64,000 bases of DNA, from positions 14,783,334 through 14,847,333 of the forward strand of contig NC_084931.1 of assembly GCF_958298935.1 (NCBI RefSeq). Reading direction: 5' to 3'. The stretch is from Phragmites australis (taxonomy: Eukaryota; Streptophyta; Magnoliopsida; Poales; Poaceae). The position numbers and the translations under genes were made by a program. Shown here in pieces: positions 1-11,495 of this stretch. The notes below the pieces were generated by a model. The model ran no database searches. It was not told the DNA's origin and saw only the letters and a list, made by a program, of their open reading frames with translations. Position 1 is the stretch's first letter, and each line of letters starts with the position of its first letter.

Positions 1-2318
1 GCATGTCCATGTGATATCAAAAAATTTATGAAATGTAATAGGGAAAAAATATCTAAGTCAAAACCTTTCGTCATCATCTCTTCATAGTAGATCAGTGCAG
101 TCTCTATTCGACCACACTTGCACAATCCATTTACAAAAGCAGTATATGCTATCTCATTTGGAACACAACCTTTTTCCCTCATTTTGCTCCACAAAACAAT
201 GGCTTCATGGGGTCTACCAGCACTGCAGAATCCATCTATCAAGCTTGTATATGTCACAACCGTTGGTGGCTTCTCTTCATCACTCATTTTGTTTAAGCAA
301 GCAACTGCTTTGTCAATCCTGCCAGACTTGCACCAAATATCAATCATAAGATTGTAGGTAACTACAGAAGGAAACAGACCATTATTCAACATTTCTTCCA
401 TAATTTCTTGTGCCTCATCAAATTTACCTGATTTCCTGAATCCATTTATCATGATATTATGGGCTACCACATCAGGAAGATAATACTTGGAAGAAATGTC
501 ACGGAAAAGCCCTAGCGCATTGTCTATCTCTCCAGTTTTACACATTCCATTCATGGCTGCAGAGTACGTGACAATGTCAGGAAGAAAACCCATTTTAAGC
601 ATTTCATCAAGAAATTGCAAGGCTTCTGTTATCCTGCCACTGAAGCAAAGCTGTTGCACCATCTCTGTGCAGTTCTTTATCCACGGTGTATGTCCATTTG
701 TCCGCATCTCCCTCATTAAATCAATGGCGGCACTTGGATCTTTTCTCCTACAAATGCCATAAAATAATGTATTGTATGTGAACTCCGAGGGTTTCAAACC
801 AAGATCCTTCATTTGCCTAAATATTGCGTATCCGTCATCTAGTCTATCTAAATTGCACAATTCAAGTATCAAATCATTAAACATCAAGAGCTTTCCCTTG
901 CAACCAAGGTCAACCATATCCTTTGTGAGAGATAAGGCCAAATCCAGTTTCTTAACCTTACAAAGACCACACACAACAATGTTAAACGAATCAGAGTTTG
1001 GTTTAACATCTTCACTGATATAAAACATATGCAAACCAATAGTATCATCATCACCAATCCTCTGACCACCACACGCCATGGAGCTGAGCAACTGATAAGC
1101 TGCTTCTACCTCTCCACGGTTAACAAGCCCTTCTAGAACCACAGTATATAATGGAGCAACACCGGTGGGTTTTAGGTGCTCTGTGTTTTCATTGATGAAT
1201 GGACCAACAATAGCAAAATCTCCCTCTCTACAGAATGCCGCGATTATCTTCTTGAGCAAGTGGACATCAGGAGCAACCCCATCCCTCTTCATTTCCTCGA
1301 ACAGTTCTACTGCCTTCTTGATCTCGTTTCCCTGACACAGACCCTCGATTAACACACTGTACATCAGCAAATCCACACTAAATCCATAACTGACCATCTT
1401 TCGAAACATCTCCATGGCCATGTCAACCCTGCCCTGCTTGGCAAAACCATGTACCAGCACGCTCAATGTCTTCTCGCTCGGCTGCATGCCCAGAGCCTCC
1501 ATCCTCGCCACCAGCTCGACCGCACCGTCCACCTTCCCCCACTTGCTGAACGCCACCACAAGCGTCGTCAGCACGTGTCCGTCCACCCATCCCCGCTCGC
1601 TCATCCTCCGGAACACGGTGCTCGCGTCGTCGGGACGGCCCGCGTTGCAGTAACACTGCAGGAGCGAGGTGAGTGTGTACCTGTCGACGCTGTCCTCGCC
1701 GAGCCTCGCTACCATCTCGCGAAGCCTCGCCTCGGCGTCGTCGGCGCGTCCGGCCCTGGCGAGCGCGTCGAGGAGGCAATTGTACGCGTACACATTCGGT
1801 GCGCAGCCGAGCGCGGTCCTCGCTTGGTCAAAGACGCGCGCGGCGGTGTCGGGGAGTCCCGCGGCGCCGAGGCGGCGGAGGAGGAAGCCGAGCGCTCCCG
1901 GCGTCATGGCGCAGCATGCGGTGAGCGCGTTGGTGGCGAGGCGGTCGAGGTGCGCTCGCTGGTGGGGCGGGAGGAGGGAGGCCATGGCGTTGAGGGAGTA
2001 GCAGGAGTGGCGGAACCCCGGCTGGTCCACTGCCCAGCCGAAGAAGTCGAGCGCGTGGCGCCAGGACGGGAGGCGGAGAAGCACGGACTCCACGGCAGGA
2101 GGGGTGAGGTGGGACGCGAGGCGGCGAAGGCGGGCCGCGTTGCGGGAGGCACGCGGGCGGGAGAATTCATCGAGCAGGTGGTGGGCGAGGAAGGAAGGAG
2201 AGGACGGGGCGCGCTCGGGTGCGGGTGGGGAGGTGGTGGTTGTGGTGGTGGTGGTGGTGGTGAAGGGATGGAGGAGGGAGAGCGACGCTGGCTCGCGTCC
2301 GATACGGCGGAGAGACAT
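1..2318 (-). CDS. P-class pentatricopeptide repeat protein, partial (C-terminus beyond the window)
   Basis: One uninterrupted reading frame runs from an ATG at 2318 to the left edge, giving 772 codons without a stop, so the gene is intronless here and lacks its 3' end. The first 60 residues are rich in Arg, Ser and Pro and include ten consecutive Thr (residues 20-29), which fits an organelle targeting peptide. From about residue 175 (NVYAYNCLLDALARAGRADD) to the edge there are tandem units of about 35 residues with the PPR pattern, for example VTYTSLIDGFCSAGRPHEA and VTYNLMIDIWCKSGR. No E or DYW domain is reached, so P class is the natural reading. PPR proteins bind organelle RNA one base per repeat and act in its stability, splicing or translation. 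The layout recalls the At5g08310-like mitochondrial group, but that is from memory and weak. A restorer-type role cannot be judged from sequence alone. Confidence 0.93.
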   Translation of the reverse strand, partial: MSLRRIGREPASLSLLHPFTTTTTTTTTTSPPAPERAPSSPSFLAHHLLDEFSRPRASRNAARLRRLASHLTPPAVESVLLRLPSWRHALDFFGWAVDQPGFRHSCYSLNAMASLLPPHQRAHLDRLATNALTACCAMTPGALGFLLRRLGAAGLPDTAARVFDQARTALGCAPNVYAYNCLLDALARAGRADDAEARLREMVARLGEDSVDRYTLTSLLQCYCNAGRPDDASTVFRRMSERGWVDGHVLTTLVVAFSKWGKVDGAVELVARMEALGMQPSEKTLSVLVHGFAKQGRVDMAMEMFRKMVSYGFSVDLLMYSVLIEGLCQGNEIKKAVELFEEMKRDGVAPDVHLLKKIIAAFCREGDFAIVGPFINENTEHLKPTGVAPLYTVVLEGLVNRGEVEAAYQLLSSMACGGQRIGDDDTIGLHMFYISEDVKPNSDSFNIVVCGLCKVKKLDLALSLTKDMVDLGCKGKLLMFNDLILELCNLDRLDDGYAIFRQMKDLGLKPSEFTYNTLFYGICRRKDPSAAIDLMREMRTNGHTPWIKNCTEMVQQLCFSGRITEALQFLDEMLKMGFLPDIVTYSAAMNGMCKTGEIDNALGLFRDISSKYYLPDVVAHNIMINGFRKSGKFDEAQEIMEEMLNNGLFPSVVTYNLMIDIWCKSGRIDKAVACLNKMSDEEKPPTVVTYTSLIDGFCSAGRPHEAIVLWSKMREKGCVPNEIAYTAFVNGLCKCGRIETALIYYEEMMTKGFDLDIFSLLHFINFLISHGH
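2232..2261. repeat. GGT trinucleotide microsatellite coding for poly-Thr
   Basis: Ten GGT-type triplets with one GTT interruption lie inside the PPR gene. They are read on the minus strand as ACC codons for residues 20-29. The tract sits in the presumed transit peptide, where length changes would probably be tolerated. Confidence 0.85.
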
Positions 2319-2768
2319 GGGAACGGCCAGACGGCGAGCTTGGCCGCCTTGGGCTGTGGAGTGGAGGCGGGGAGAGAGTCGGCGATGGCCAATGGGGGTG
2401 GACTCGGGCGCGTTCAGGCGTCAGGGCACGTTTGGATTGTGTATTTGTGTCCCGCCTAGCCACGTCAAATCGCTGGCTCGCCCAACGATTGCCGAATGAT
2501 TTCGCCGTCTCGCCCACTCGTGGGTGCAAAAATGAACGTGTGACTCAACGTTGGTCTGGGCGAGCTAAATTGTCACTCACGCCGCCGATCAACATCCATG
2601 TTTTGGAGAAACGGCTACGGGCATCAATCTAAACAGGCCCTCAATTCCCTTGCAGCCGCACAATGCACAAAGTTTGGGTAAATTTGGAAACAAAATTTGT
2701 AATTTGTGTTTGGTAATTTTCTCTTATTTGTGTGATAGAGATAATAGAACAACAACCATAGATATGGA
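2319..2768. other. Intergenic region upstream of the PPR gene
   Basis: About 450 bases separate the PPR start codon from the first hAT-like terminus. The 5' leader and promoter of the PPR gene must lie here, but I see no clear TATA box on the minus strand. No other gene is visible. Confidence 0.5.
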
Positions 2769-4240
2769 CAGGGGCAGATCCACCGCTAGGGCGAGCATGA
2801 GCAGCCGCCCGAGCTCCCCGTCGATGGGAACCCCCCTTCAGGCATGTGAGGCCCAGTGACCCAGGCCCACACGGTCACATTACAGCCCACAAATAAAACT
2901 CCAACCTGCAAGCAAGCCGCAAGCGCAACCCTAGCTGGCATCCTTCTCCTGGCGGCAGCTTGCGGCGGCGATGGGCGGGCAAAGGCGGCGGCCAGCGCAA
3001 GGCGGCACCGCACGTTTGCACCAACGGATTGCCAAAGCAAGCGGGCTCCCAGCGACGGGTGGGCAGCGTCGGTGGCCTGCGGCGGCGGCGGGCGCCAAGC
3101 GGGCAAGGCAGCGGCGGTGCCAGTGGCCTGCGGCCTGCTGGTCAAGCCGTGAAGCGGTGAAGGAGAGGGGAGGCGGGAGGCGGAGGCCGGACTATCGGAA
3201 CGCTTCTCGTGAGCAGGCCACTGTGCTCCCCAGTCCGGCAGTCCCCATCGTGGCCGGCGCCCAACGGCGAGCTGTGACTACGAGGTGGCTTGCGGACTTG
3301 CGTTCTTGCGGAGTTGTGGCTTGCGAGCTGCGGTGGTGGCCAGCGCCAACCGCCAGGCGACAGGTGGCACTGCCAATCTGCCACTGCACGTTTGCGGTCT
3401 GCCGACGTCCGGCGGGCAGTGGATTGCCAAAGCAGGCGGGCGGCGAGAAGGCGCCCCTATGTCGGCGGACGATGACCAGCTCCAGGCGGCAGCCCGCAGT
3501 CGGCAGCGGTAGGGGCAGCCCACAACTGGGCACGTGGGCCGATGCAGGTGAATTGAGATTGAGGTGAATTGACTTTGAGCCATTGAGGTGAATTTTATTT
3601 TGTTCCACATCTTGCAAGCACTAAGAAAACCTCCAATAACATCAGCATTTCTTTCGTAGAATATCAATTATTAGATCATCAAGACACTAATAATGAAGAG
3701 ATTTTTCAAACCAACATCTTTGAATACCCAAAGTATGAGGGAGAGTGGAGTTGGTGAAGGCTGTGATGCAGAAAATGAAATAGTAGTTCCCACTCCTGCT
3801 CTGCAACTACTCAGATAGAATATAAAGGTATTAAGAAATTTAGGCAATAGTTTATTATTGCCAATCTGGGACTTTGTATTTCAATAGATGAATTTGATCA
3901 TGATATTATAGATGAAGTTAGAAGAGCTTACGTGTTGAAGGGTCCGACTCAACCAAATGGACATACTTTTCCCAAAACCAGTTTGGTAAAGATTTAAGGA
4001 TTTTTTATGTAGCATGGTTTACTAAATATGATTGGCTAGAATATAGTGTGGAGAAGGATGCATCTTATTGTTTTTATTGTTATCTTTTTAGATATAATCC
4101 CTCATAGTCTCATTTTGGGTATGATGTATTTTTAAAAGTAGAATTTAGAAATTGGAAGAATGCATATAAATCATTACCTAAATATGTTGGTGGGCCTAGT
4201 GCCCACAATAAAGCAAGAACAACATACGAAGATTTCAAAA
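2769..4240 (+). mobile_element. Decayed hAT-superfamily element (left terminus plus transposase remnant)
   Basis: The sequence CAGGGGCAGATCCACC at 2769 resembles the CAGGGGCGGA-type termini of plant hAT elements. A GC-rich stretch follows, with two copies of GATTGCCAAAGCARGCGGG (3027 and 3423), then a transposase remnant from 3693. No matching inverted terminus was found downstream, so the right end is lost or too diverged. The 4240 boundary marks only the end of recognisable coding similarity. Confidence 0.6.
3693..4240 (+). pseudogene. hAT-type transposase N-terminus with TTF-type zinc finger, broken
   Basis: ATG at 3693 opens MKRFFKPTSLNTQSM, the usual start of the plant ZMYM1-like/TTF-finger hAT transposases, and stops at TAG after 42 codons. 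Further on, in shifting frames, are RRAYVLKGPTQPNGHTFPK, WLEYSVEKDASYCFYCYLF and FRNWKNAYKSLPKYVGG, which are the characteristic blocks of the TTF zinc finger region. At least three stops or frameshifts interrupt it. The catalytic DDE core and hAT dimerisation region are absent. The family assignment rests on motif recognition, but several blocks occur in the correct order. It cannot be functional. Confidence 0.82.
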
Positions 4241-5501
4241 TCCGATACCATCATAAACTCCGACTCAAAGAAAAAAAATAATTATGATATATAATCAACG
4301 ATATCTATATATCCAATTCAATTATATCCCTACTGCCTAGTACTTAGTCTTAAGAGAGAGGTAAAGACTTGTCCCGGTTCGGTCACTCAAACCATGGTGG
4401 GCAAGGTTAATTTGATTATTTGTGGTCGCGATCTCTGCCACCAAATGCAGTGCACCTAGCAAGAAAAAAAATGATACATGATTATTTTGTATGAAAAGTT
4501 TGTTATTTTATTTTGTGTTTCCTTTGTTTCTTTGCGCAGGTCATCTGATATTCGGATTTCCAACCACCAACATCTCTATCTCACCACGTCATCAAGGTCC
4601 AATTATTCATATCCAAAACAGGTATGCACACTAGCTACAGTACGAAGTACAATACTGCCTTTTGGCTCGTGCACTGTTTGAACTGATATTTTCTCTGTAT
4701 TTAGTATAATAGCAAAATAGTACGACGAGTCTAGGCTAACTAACAATCAAAGCTACCTTTGATTTCCCGTGGAATATGTGCATCTCATAAGTATTGTTGT
4801 CCAGGAAGGAACAACAAAATGAGCCTTACTCTTTCTCCATCATATAGTCCACAAGGCATGGTTTTCTGCCACCGTTTGTTCTATGGGGTTTGAAACACAC
4901 TACCAGGTCCAAACTGAAGAATCCAGAGGCTTCAGGAATCAAAAGTCCATTTCAGAAGTTTTTGCTCTTCAAATCCTGCCGAAGGAGTAAAAATCAGGCT
5001 AGAATGCCGTCGAATTTCCGTTCACCAACACAATTGTTTGATTATTACAAGATGTATCATAAAACCAACACAATTTCCATTGAAGGAAACAAAAAGATTT
5101 GACAATATATGTACATATACACCCATACCATATGGTGACTTTGAGGTTTGGATTACCTGTCCAATACATCTATCGTTTCCTAAATGCGCAGATTTATTTC
5201 GTCAAGGAAAAACAAAAAACCTGGCGCATATATTACACCTTTGTATGGCCGCCATACCAAGTACATCTCTGACCCTAAATCCTGAACCCGGAAAAACATA
5301 AAAGCATCGCACCCATAAACAAATGCTTCCATCAGTCATCTCTGCTCATGAGTGTTGAGCCATTAACTAGAAGCATAAAAAAGGGGGTGCGTTAATCTCT
5401 GAAGCAATCAGAGGATGCTTTGTACACAAAGCATGCTTCCCGCGGTGCACCGCCGTTGCATATGGTGCGGTAAGATTCCTGCGCAGGCCTTGAAGGCAGC
5501 T
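4241..5501. other. Intergenic, AT-rich, downstream of the LOR gene
   Basis: The stretch contains only short chance reading frames. It must hold the 3' UTR and polyadenylation region of the LOR gene at its right side, just below 5502. I see no further gene or clear transposon terminus. Confidence 0.5.
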
Positions 5502-6268
5502 TTAAGATGCGTGCATCTGCTCGAGGAGGATGACGACGGCCATGGCGAGCGCCGGGTCGAAGCCCGGCTCCACCACTAGACGGAATACGTCCGGCCCGAC
5601 TGCGGCCTCCTTCGGGCGCACCGCAGCCACGCGTCGCCGCTGCTCGCCGCCGGAGCCGGTGGAGGCGAACACGTCGAGGCTGCGCCCGACGTACGAGCCC
5701 TCCACGTCGTACCGGCAGCTGGGCGCGGCTCCTGCGTCCCCGCACACCAGCGGGCGGACCGGGGACAGGTGCGCAAGCGACCTGGTCGAGCGCAGGCTCA
5801 CGTGCCGCCGCGCCGTGAACCGCTTGGGCGGGGTGGCGGTCATCGGTGATGCTGCTGCGTCGCCGTCGTAGATGAGCCACTCGTCCGCCAAGCTCAGCTT
5901 CTGCAAGACCACACGCCCAATACCAAATTAACCAAAAACTTTTCTTTCATAGAAAAGAAAAGATACATCTAGGAATTCTTCCCAAAAAACAGAGGACAAG
6001 AACAGAGCAGTACCTTGCGGCGGATGGTGACGAGGCCGTGGCCGTCAGCGTCCATGAGGACGATCTCACGGGGCGAGCCGCCGGTGTAGGATTCGACGCG
6101 GTAAACAAGATTTCCCTTGCAGTCGAATACGGTGAACCCCTTGCCGTTGAACAGCAGAGACCGCCGCCACACCGTCAGCGACACCGCTTCCCTCTTCTCC
6201 TCTCCAACCACCGGAGCAGCAGCCGCCGCCTTCGCCGCTGCAGCGGCGTTCGGGTGCACCTTTGTCAT
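5502..6268 (-). CDS. LURP-one-related (LOR) protein, two exons
   Basis: Exon 1 is 6268-6014 (85 codons) and exon 2 is 5900-5502 (132 codons plus stop). The 113-base intron 6013-5901 has GT-AG ends (CAAG/GTAC and TTGCAG/AAG) in phase 0, giving a 217-residue protein, the usual LOR length. The N-terminus has an Ala-rich stretch (AAAAAKAAAAA), then the LOR/Tubby-C2-like domain: LTVWRRSLLFNGKGFTVFD, GNLVYRVESY, VLMDADGHGLVTIRRK, and in exon 2 SLADEWLIYDGD, YDVEGSYVGRSLDVF and the C-terminal helix DPALAMAVVILLEQMH. LOR proteins have a Tubby-like barrel wrapped around a hydrophobic helix. One Arabidopsis member, LURP1, is needed for basal defence to an oomycete, but most members are uncharacterised. 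The first ATG lies about 140 bases below a TATA box. No defect is visible, so this looks like a live gene. Confidence 0.93.
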
Positions 6269-6404
6269 GGACGCTTGGATCCGTGTCGATGCTATGCTTA
6301 CGTCTTCGCGTGCAAGGAGCAGAGCAGAGGAGGCCAGAGGAGAGAAGAGAGGTGCGCTGTGAGGTAAGCGATGATGGCAGGGGAGGACACTGTGGGTGTC
6401 CTGA

Positions 6405-6411
6405 ATTTATA
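6405..6411 (-). promoter_or_regulatory. TATA box of the LOR gene
   Basis: TATAAAT on the minus strand lies 137 bases upstream of the LOR start codon, giving an inferred 5' UTR of roughly 100 bases. It is the only good TATA box in the proximal upstream region. Confidence 0.65.
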
Positions 6412-9400
6412 GCAGGGGAAGGTGCGTGGACGGAAGTGCCCCTGGGTTTTGGAAGGATCTACGCGGCATGCCATGGTTGTGATGATGCCTCTCAGCATTG
6501 AGGTCAAAAGGACGACTGGTTGGGTAATGTGGTGATTTGGTGTGATTTGTGGGTTAGTTCATTGATACCATTTTGTTTGATCTTTTTTTACAAAAATAAT
6601 TACTCTTATGTTCCTATTTGTTTTCTAGTTGTTTGGGACCTTTGGTTGGTTAAAATTTTGGGTGGATGCTTTTGTCATTGTGGATAATTGTACACTTCTG
6701 ATTCATGTCTTTTCTTTTCTTTTATCTTTTTCTGGTTCAATAAATTTTATAACGGGATTTAGAGATAAGTGGTTGCTTGTATTTGTCTCTTATTAAAAAA
6801 AAGCGAATACAACTTTTCAAATTTTACACACCAATTATTTTACTTGATAATTTGAACTCCAATGTTCTTGGTTTTGGGATTTCGCTGTGCTTGGAAATAG
6901 AAAAAGACCTAGATTGGAATGGAATAACTTTGAAGGATTTATTCCGCAGATCTCACTGAACACTTACTTTGTGCACAAAAGATTCCCAGACTCTACGCTT
7001 TAAGGAAAAAAAAGAAGAAGATCCTCTTTCAACTTTGAGGCCCTCCAGGTTAATAAACAGGCACACTTGTATACTTTTTAAAACGCGGGACAATTTGCAA
7101 GTGCATGTTTAAAAATTTATTCATGAGTCAGCTCATTGTTAATGGGAATCGAACATTGTCGTTAACCAGCTAGCTGAGGTAACTCCATGACATGTTATAG
7201 GTGCTAAAAGGAACAAACTCTCGGTTGAAGTACGTGATAACGCTTCACGAATTAATTGCTGTTGCTACTATCAGGGTTACATGATGCTGTTATATATGTT
7301 AAGAGGTAAAAGTTTGTTATGTTTCACAGGTTACCTATAAAAAATCAAACCATCTACCTTGGTCAAACATAAAAATAGTACCAAGCAACAATTTTACCGC
7401 AAAAAACTAAAGGTTACCACCGTTTGCTACTCACTTGCGAAGCTTTTCGGATGCAAAGTAAAAGTAATTTGCCGATCGAGTTATTTTATTTTTTGGATAA
7501 CCGACCATTTGCCAAAGTTAAAAAAGAAGATGAAACAAGTGTTTCACAATCCATTGCTAGTGATGACGTTGAAACAGAGTGACTAACCGGAAGCATCAAC
7601 CCAAACATCGGGGGGAAAATTCCAACCTAAAACCTATGATAAATTCGGTTTACTGGGTCTACGAGAAGACGCTGTAAAAAAATTACCATATATTATCAGT
7701 ATTTTATTTGATTTTTTAAAATTTTATTTAAATTTATTTGAATTTAATTTGATAAATCTGATATATCTAATAAATGTATTTACTCGTGCTCTCCGTTAAA
7801 TTTATTTACCGCCGCACCGTACACAAAAATATCCTCGGTTACTTCCAAACAATCTCCAACCTCAGAACACACCGCAAGATCACCTGGTGAACCAGCATGG
7901 AAAGGTAAACTGAAACTCGTGGGCAGGAGCCTGCCACATCAAACGCTGGGGGGTCGAGGACGAAGATGTTTAGCTTAATTAATCCCCGTGCTGGAATAAA
8001 CTAGGCTCCATCGCCGGGTCCTCCCCGCTCGGGCGGCTCGGCGGGGGCCAACGCCTCGTCGTCGGAGATACCAGCAAGGTGCTTGGCCCCTGGGCGGGCC
8101 AAGGTCACCACCGCCATTTAGATATCTAATGCTCGGGATCAGCTAAAGAACCGGTTCCTGTCGCCGTCTGGCGTGTTGGGAACGAAGCTCAGGTGAGGTC
8201 GTCGTTTTGGCTGGTCCTCCTCTCTAGCTCCCCTCCTTGTTGTGTGACGGCGTAATTAAGTGGTTGATTAGCAAGGTGGTTATGTAAGGACGCGCGATTG
8301 GTCAGTGAGGGAGGCTTGCCAATTATGTCTTCTTTTGTGGTCGCGAGGGCCGTGGGATAGTTGCTTGCCAAAGCAAGCATGAGGCATGTCGAGGTGTTCG
8401 TTTCGTAATTATATATATCATGACTTCGTGACGGGATGGAAACGGGATGGAAGTAAATATAGCATACAGCAATGACTATTTGATACTATTTGTGTTTGAT
8501 TTTAGATTGAGAAAAAGATATAGGATACAAGATGATTGGTATCCGTCCAAATTATTTGATCGATAGGTGTTACGATAAAATTTATTATAATTTTATTTAA
8601 AAATATAATAATATATAGATAAATTATCACACATCTATAGAAAGATAATACTGATAATACTGAATACTTTTATTTTTATATCTCAGTGACTACTCTCTCA
8701 ATGCTTATTTTGATTGCACATCTATACTGTTTAATATGCTGTGTGGGGATACAAATAAAATGAATTTTTTTTATCTATCTAACTAACCAAAAGCTTACGG
8801 TACTATCCGCTCTGACTCTAAAAAAATATAAGATATGATATATGATAAAGAAATAATTATCTAGTGCTATTCATGTCGAACTCTAACTTCAAAAAAAAAA
8901 AAGAGATATGATATGTGATGATCTATATATGTCTGTATTCGAGCTGGTTACACACCTAATTACAACCTAGGCTGGAATTATGTGACATGGATGGGATTTG
9001 CTTCAACATTTTTCCCCCTCAACTCGTTGGTTCTGTTCCTAGTGGATGCATGGTGGTGATCAGGTTATTGATCTATGGGCCGGAGGAAGAAGGAAACCTT
9101 GATTGAATTGTTTGGTTTTTAAATCCTGTTTGAACTTTGTACACCTAAGGTCTGGTAATGCAAACATTGACATTATAATAGTCTTGTAAAATATGTTATA
9201 ATAGGCAAAAATAAATTGTATGCTACTGCAGTATTAACGAAAGGATATGTTATCCTCGTTATTTCAGACAGTTTTTAATCATCTCATTAATTAGATGGAC
9301 TTTGTACCGCTAATACGGCATAGCCTACATCATTTAAACAGTTGAAAATGCCCGTTCAACGTGATTTAAGCCGCAATTAGCGTCGACCCACGAAAGAGGT

Positions 9401-9777
9401 GATAACTAATTAACAATCTGCACCTATATATAGCCATTGGTTACCTCAAAAGCTATAAGATATATGCTTGTCACGGGATGCTTGTTTACTTGTTCCTCTC
9501 TTCATCTTCTCTCCTGGACGGACTTGCTAGTGTATAATTTATCTCATGCATAAATTATATTATCGACTGTTGCACGGTGAACCAAACAGCCACCTAGCAT
9601 GTATGCACATAAGGTGATTTTCTTTCAGTAGTAGTCTATGGTGACTATGTCAATTTTTAAATTTTACATCTCTCATTTTTAATAGACACTATGTAAGTGT
9701 GTTTATATGGGGATGTAAATATATATGTGCATCTGTGTGTTGTACTAAGATTTCTAAAAACTAAGAGAGTTAGCCGC
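6412..9777. other. Large intergenic region, mostly AT-rich
   Basis: No coding region is supported. A GC-rich island near 7990-8130 yields no recognisable protein. At 8810-8920 two segments of about 40 bases (CTCTGACTCT or CTCTAACTTC, then A-rich, then GATATGATAT) look like a degenerate duplication. The rest has the composition of old transposon debris, but I cannot name a family. Confidence 0.45.
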
Positions 9778-10772
9778 TGTCGGAGGGTGAACTTCTCAAA
9801 CGGGGATCCGGAGGGACCCCCTTTGAGATTCGGCCGGGGGATGATTCTGAATCTATTTTGCGGGTGAAATAAATGGACGTAAATGCGATGCAGGTGAAAT
9901 AGAATGATCGGGTGCAGAATGCAGTAAATGCTCAGCAGGATTTTAGACAGGTTCGGGCCGCACTGAGCGTAACACCCTACTCCTGTGTGTATACTATAAA
10001 TGCTCTGAGAATGTCTCTCAGAGATATTACTGGTTACAAGAATATTTGTCTAGCCTAGAGCTTCGGGCTTCTTGTTCTTCGGTGATCTGAGCTTCTGTGC
10101 TTGTCCTTGCTGCTGTCTTCTTCCTCTGAAAATCACTTCAAATCCTCCTTCCTCCGGGGAGCCCGCCCCGCCTTAAATACCTGTCGGGGCGGTGGCATGC
10201 CCAGAAAGGGAGGGCACGAGTACCAAGGCGCCATAAATGGAAAGCAACCATCATGGGCTTGCTGCGCGAAGTGACGGGAGGGTTGAAAATGCGCTCCCGT
10301 CCGGTTTTATTCGTCATCATGTCGTTCTGCAATGGGCGCCGCGGAGAGGGCCCACCGGGCAACCACTGAACAGCCCGGCGTGCCCGCTCGATCAGAGCGA
10401 GTCTGACGCAGCAGGGAGGCAGGCGGGGTGCCTTGGGCCTCGCGATGTTATCCTGAGGCGCACCGGATGTCCCGCGATGGGACCCATGCATTAAATGTCC
10501 CCACACCTCCCCGCCAGGCCACGGCAGGGACTGACAGCAAGCGTGGAGGAGCAGTTGGAGGTGACAGGCCACACGCCCTCTTAAATGCAGCATTGGGCCT
10601 TTCACTGGTTGACACCTCACCGCTGGACCTCTGTGAGGGCCACCGGTGAAGGACTTCTGAGGCCGTCGGGAAACCGAGTGCTCAGGGGTCACTGTTCACA
10701 GCCCCGAGTACTCTCTCCCGGATATGTTCTTTCTTAGTCCTCGGGGAATATCTGGTGCTAATACCCCTGATA
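9778..10772 (+). mobile_element. LTR-like retrotransposon fragment (possible solo LTR)
   Basis: Begins TGTCGGAGGGTGAAC and contains a block typical of grass gypsy LTRs: GACAGGTTCGGGCCGC, then AACACCCTACTCCTGTGTG, then GC-rich leader-like sequence. It fades near GGTGCTAATACCCCTGA at 10770. A terminal CA and a clean target duplication are not seen, so it may be a solo LTR that lost its end. No polyprotein is attached. Confidence 0.5.
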
Positions 10773-11495
10773 AAATAGCCGTTAACTGTTCCATTAGCCG
10801 TTAAAGCTCCGGCGTTTAATCCGGACTTACGCGGCCAGATGATAGTTTGCAACCTCTCTGTATAAATTCATCCGGTGAATACTCTTTTCTACGCCGGACC
10901 ATCCGGCGCATTGAAACCGGCCAGACGATAGTTTGCAACCTCTCTGTATAAATTCATCCGGTGAATACTCTTCACAACGCCGGACCATCCTGCGTGGACT
11001 TCAACAATTTTTCGACTCAGAACTCTTAGGAAATTGCTCCGGTGAGAATACTCTTCATACAGAGGATCATCCGGTGAGTTGAATTTTCACTGAATTTATC
11101 TAATTCAAACAATCTTGAGTTCTAACTTCTTGGACACTGAACCAAAAGCTTGTATGACCAACCTAGGTCTAAAAATTCACAAGTGTGCATCAACTATATC
11201 TAGACTCACCTAGGTCAAGCTACAACTCTTAACCCCTCTTTATAGTACGGTCAAAAGACTAAAAAAGAAATAGAACCTATACTACTCTAAGTGTCCTTCA
11301 TCTCTTTGTGACACTTAGAACTAGAAAATCCTTAACCTTCATGTACCGGTCCTTTGATCGTCCATATAAGCGCTTAAAGGGCCAAGAGTAACAAGGCATC
11401 ATTGTTAACTAAGTTTTTCTTTTTCTTTGATACTGCTCAAGACGCATACGTTAGTCACAATGATACGGTTGTTATTAATCACCGAAACTCTTACC
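10773..11495. repeat. Non-coding repeat-derived segment abutting the truncated copia
   Basis: This stretch has the texture of grass retroelement non-coding DNA, with repeated motifs such as TTCATCCGGTGAATACTCTT and GCCGGACCATCC. It ends near 11495, where copia polyprotein sequence begins on the minus strand. It holds no gene. The junction probably marks where another repeat replaced the 3' half of the copia element. Confidence 0.4.
10832..10972. repeat. Tandem duplication, 86-base period
   Basis: A 55-base core starting CGGCCAGATGATAGTTTGC at 10832-10886 recurs at 10918-10972 with one substitution. The period is 86 bases with a more diverged spacer. Confidence 0.85.

Noticed and set aside
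1449..2459. A 336-codon plus-strand frame opposite the PPR gene
   Set aside because: It is the antisense shadow of the GC-rich PPR coding sequence, with Arg/Gly-rich composition and no domain. The minus-strand frame has clear PPR repeats.
2971..3567. A 198-codon plus-strand frame
   Set aside because: GC-rich low-complexity translation in the hAT-like leader; overlapping frames on both strands are equally open and none resembles a protein family.
5530..5871. Plus-strand frame across LOR exon 2
   Set aside because: Shadow of the LOR coding exon on the other strand.
10138..10692. 184-codon minus-strand frame in the LTR-like fragment
   Set aside because: Composition-driven frame in GC-rich LTR sequence, with no recognisable motif.
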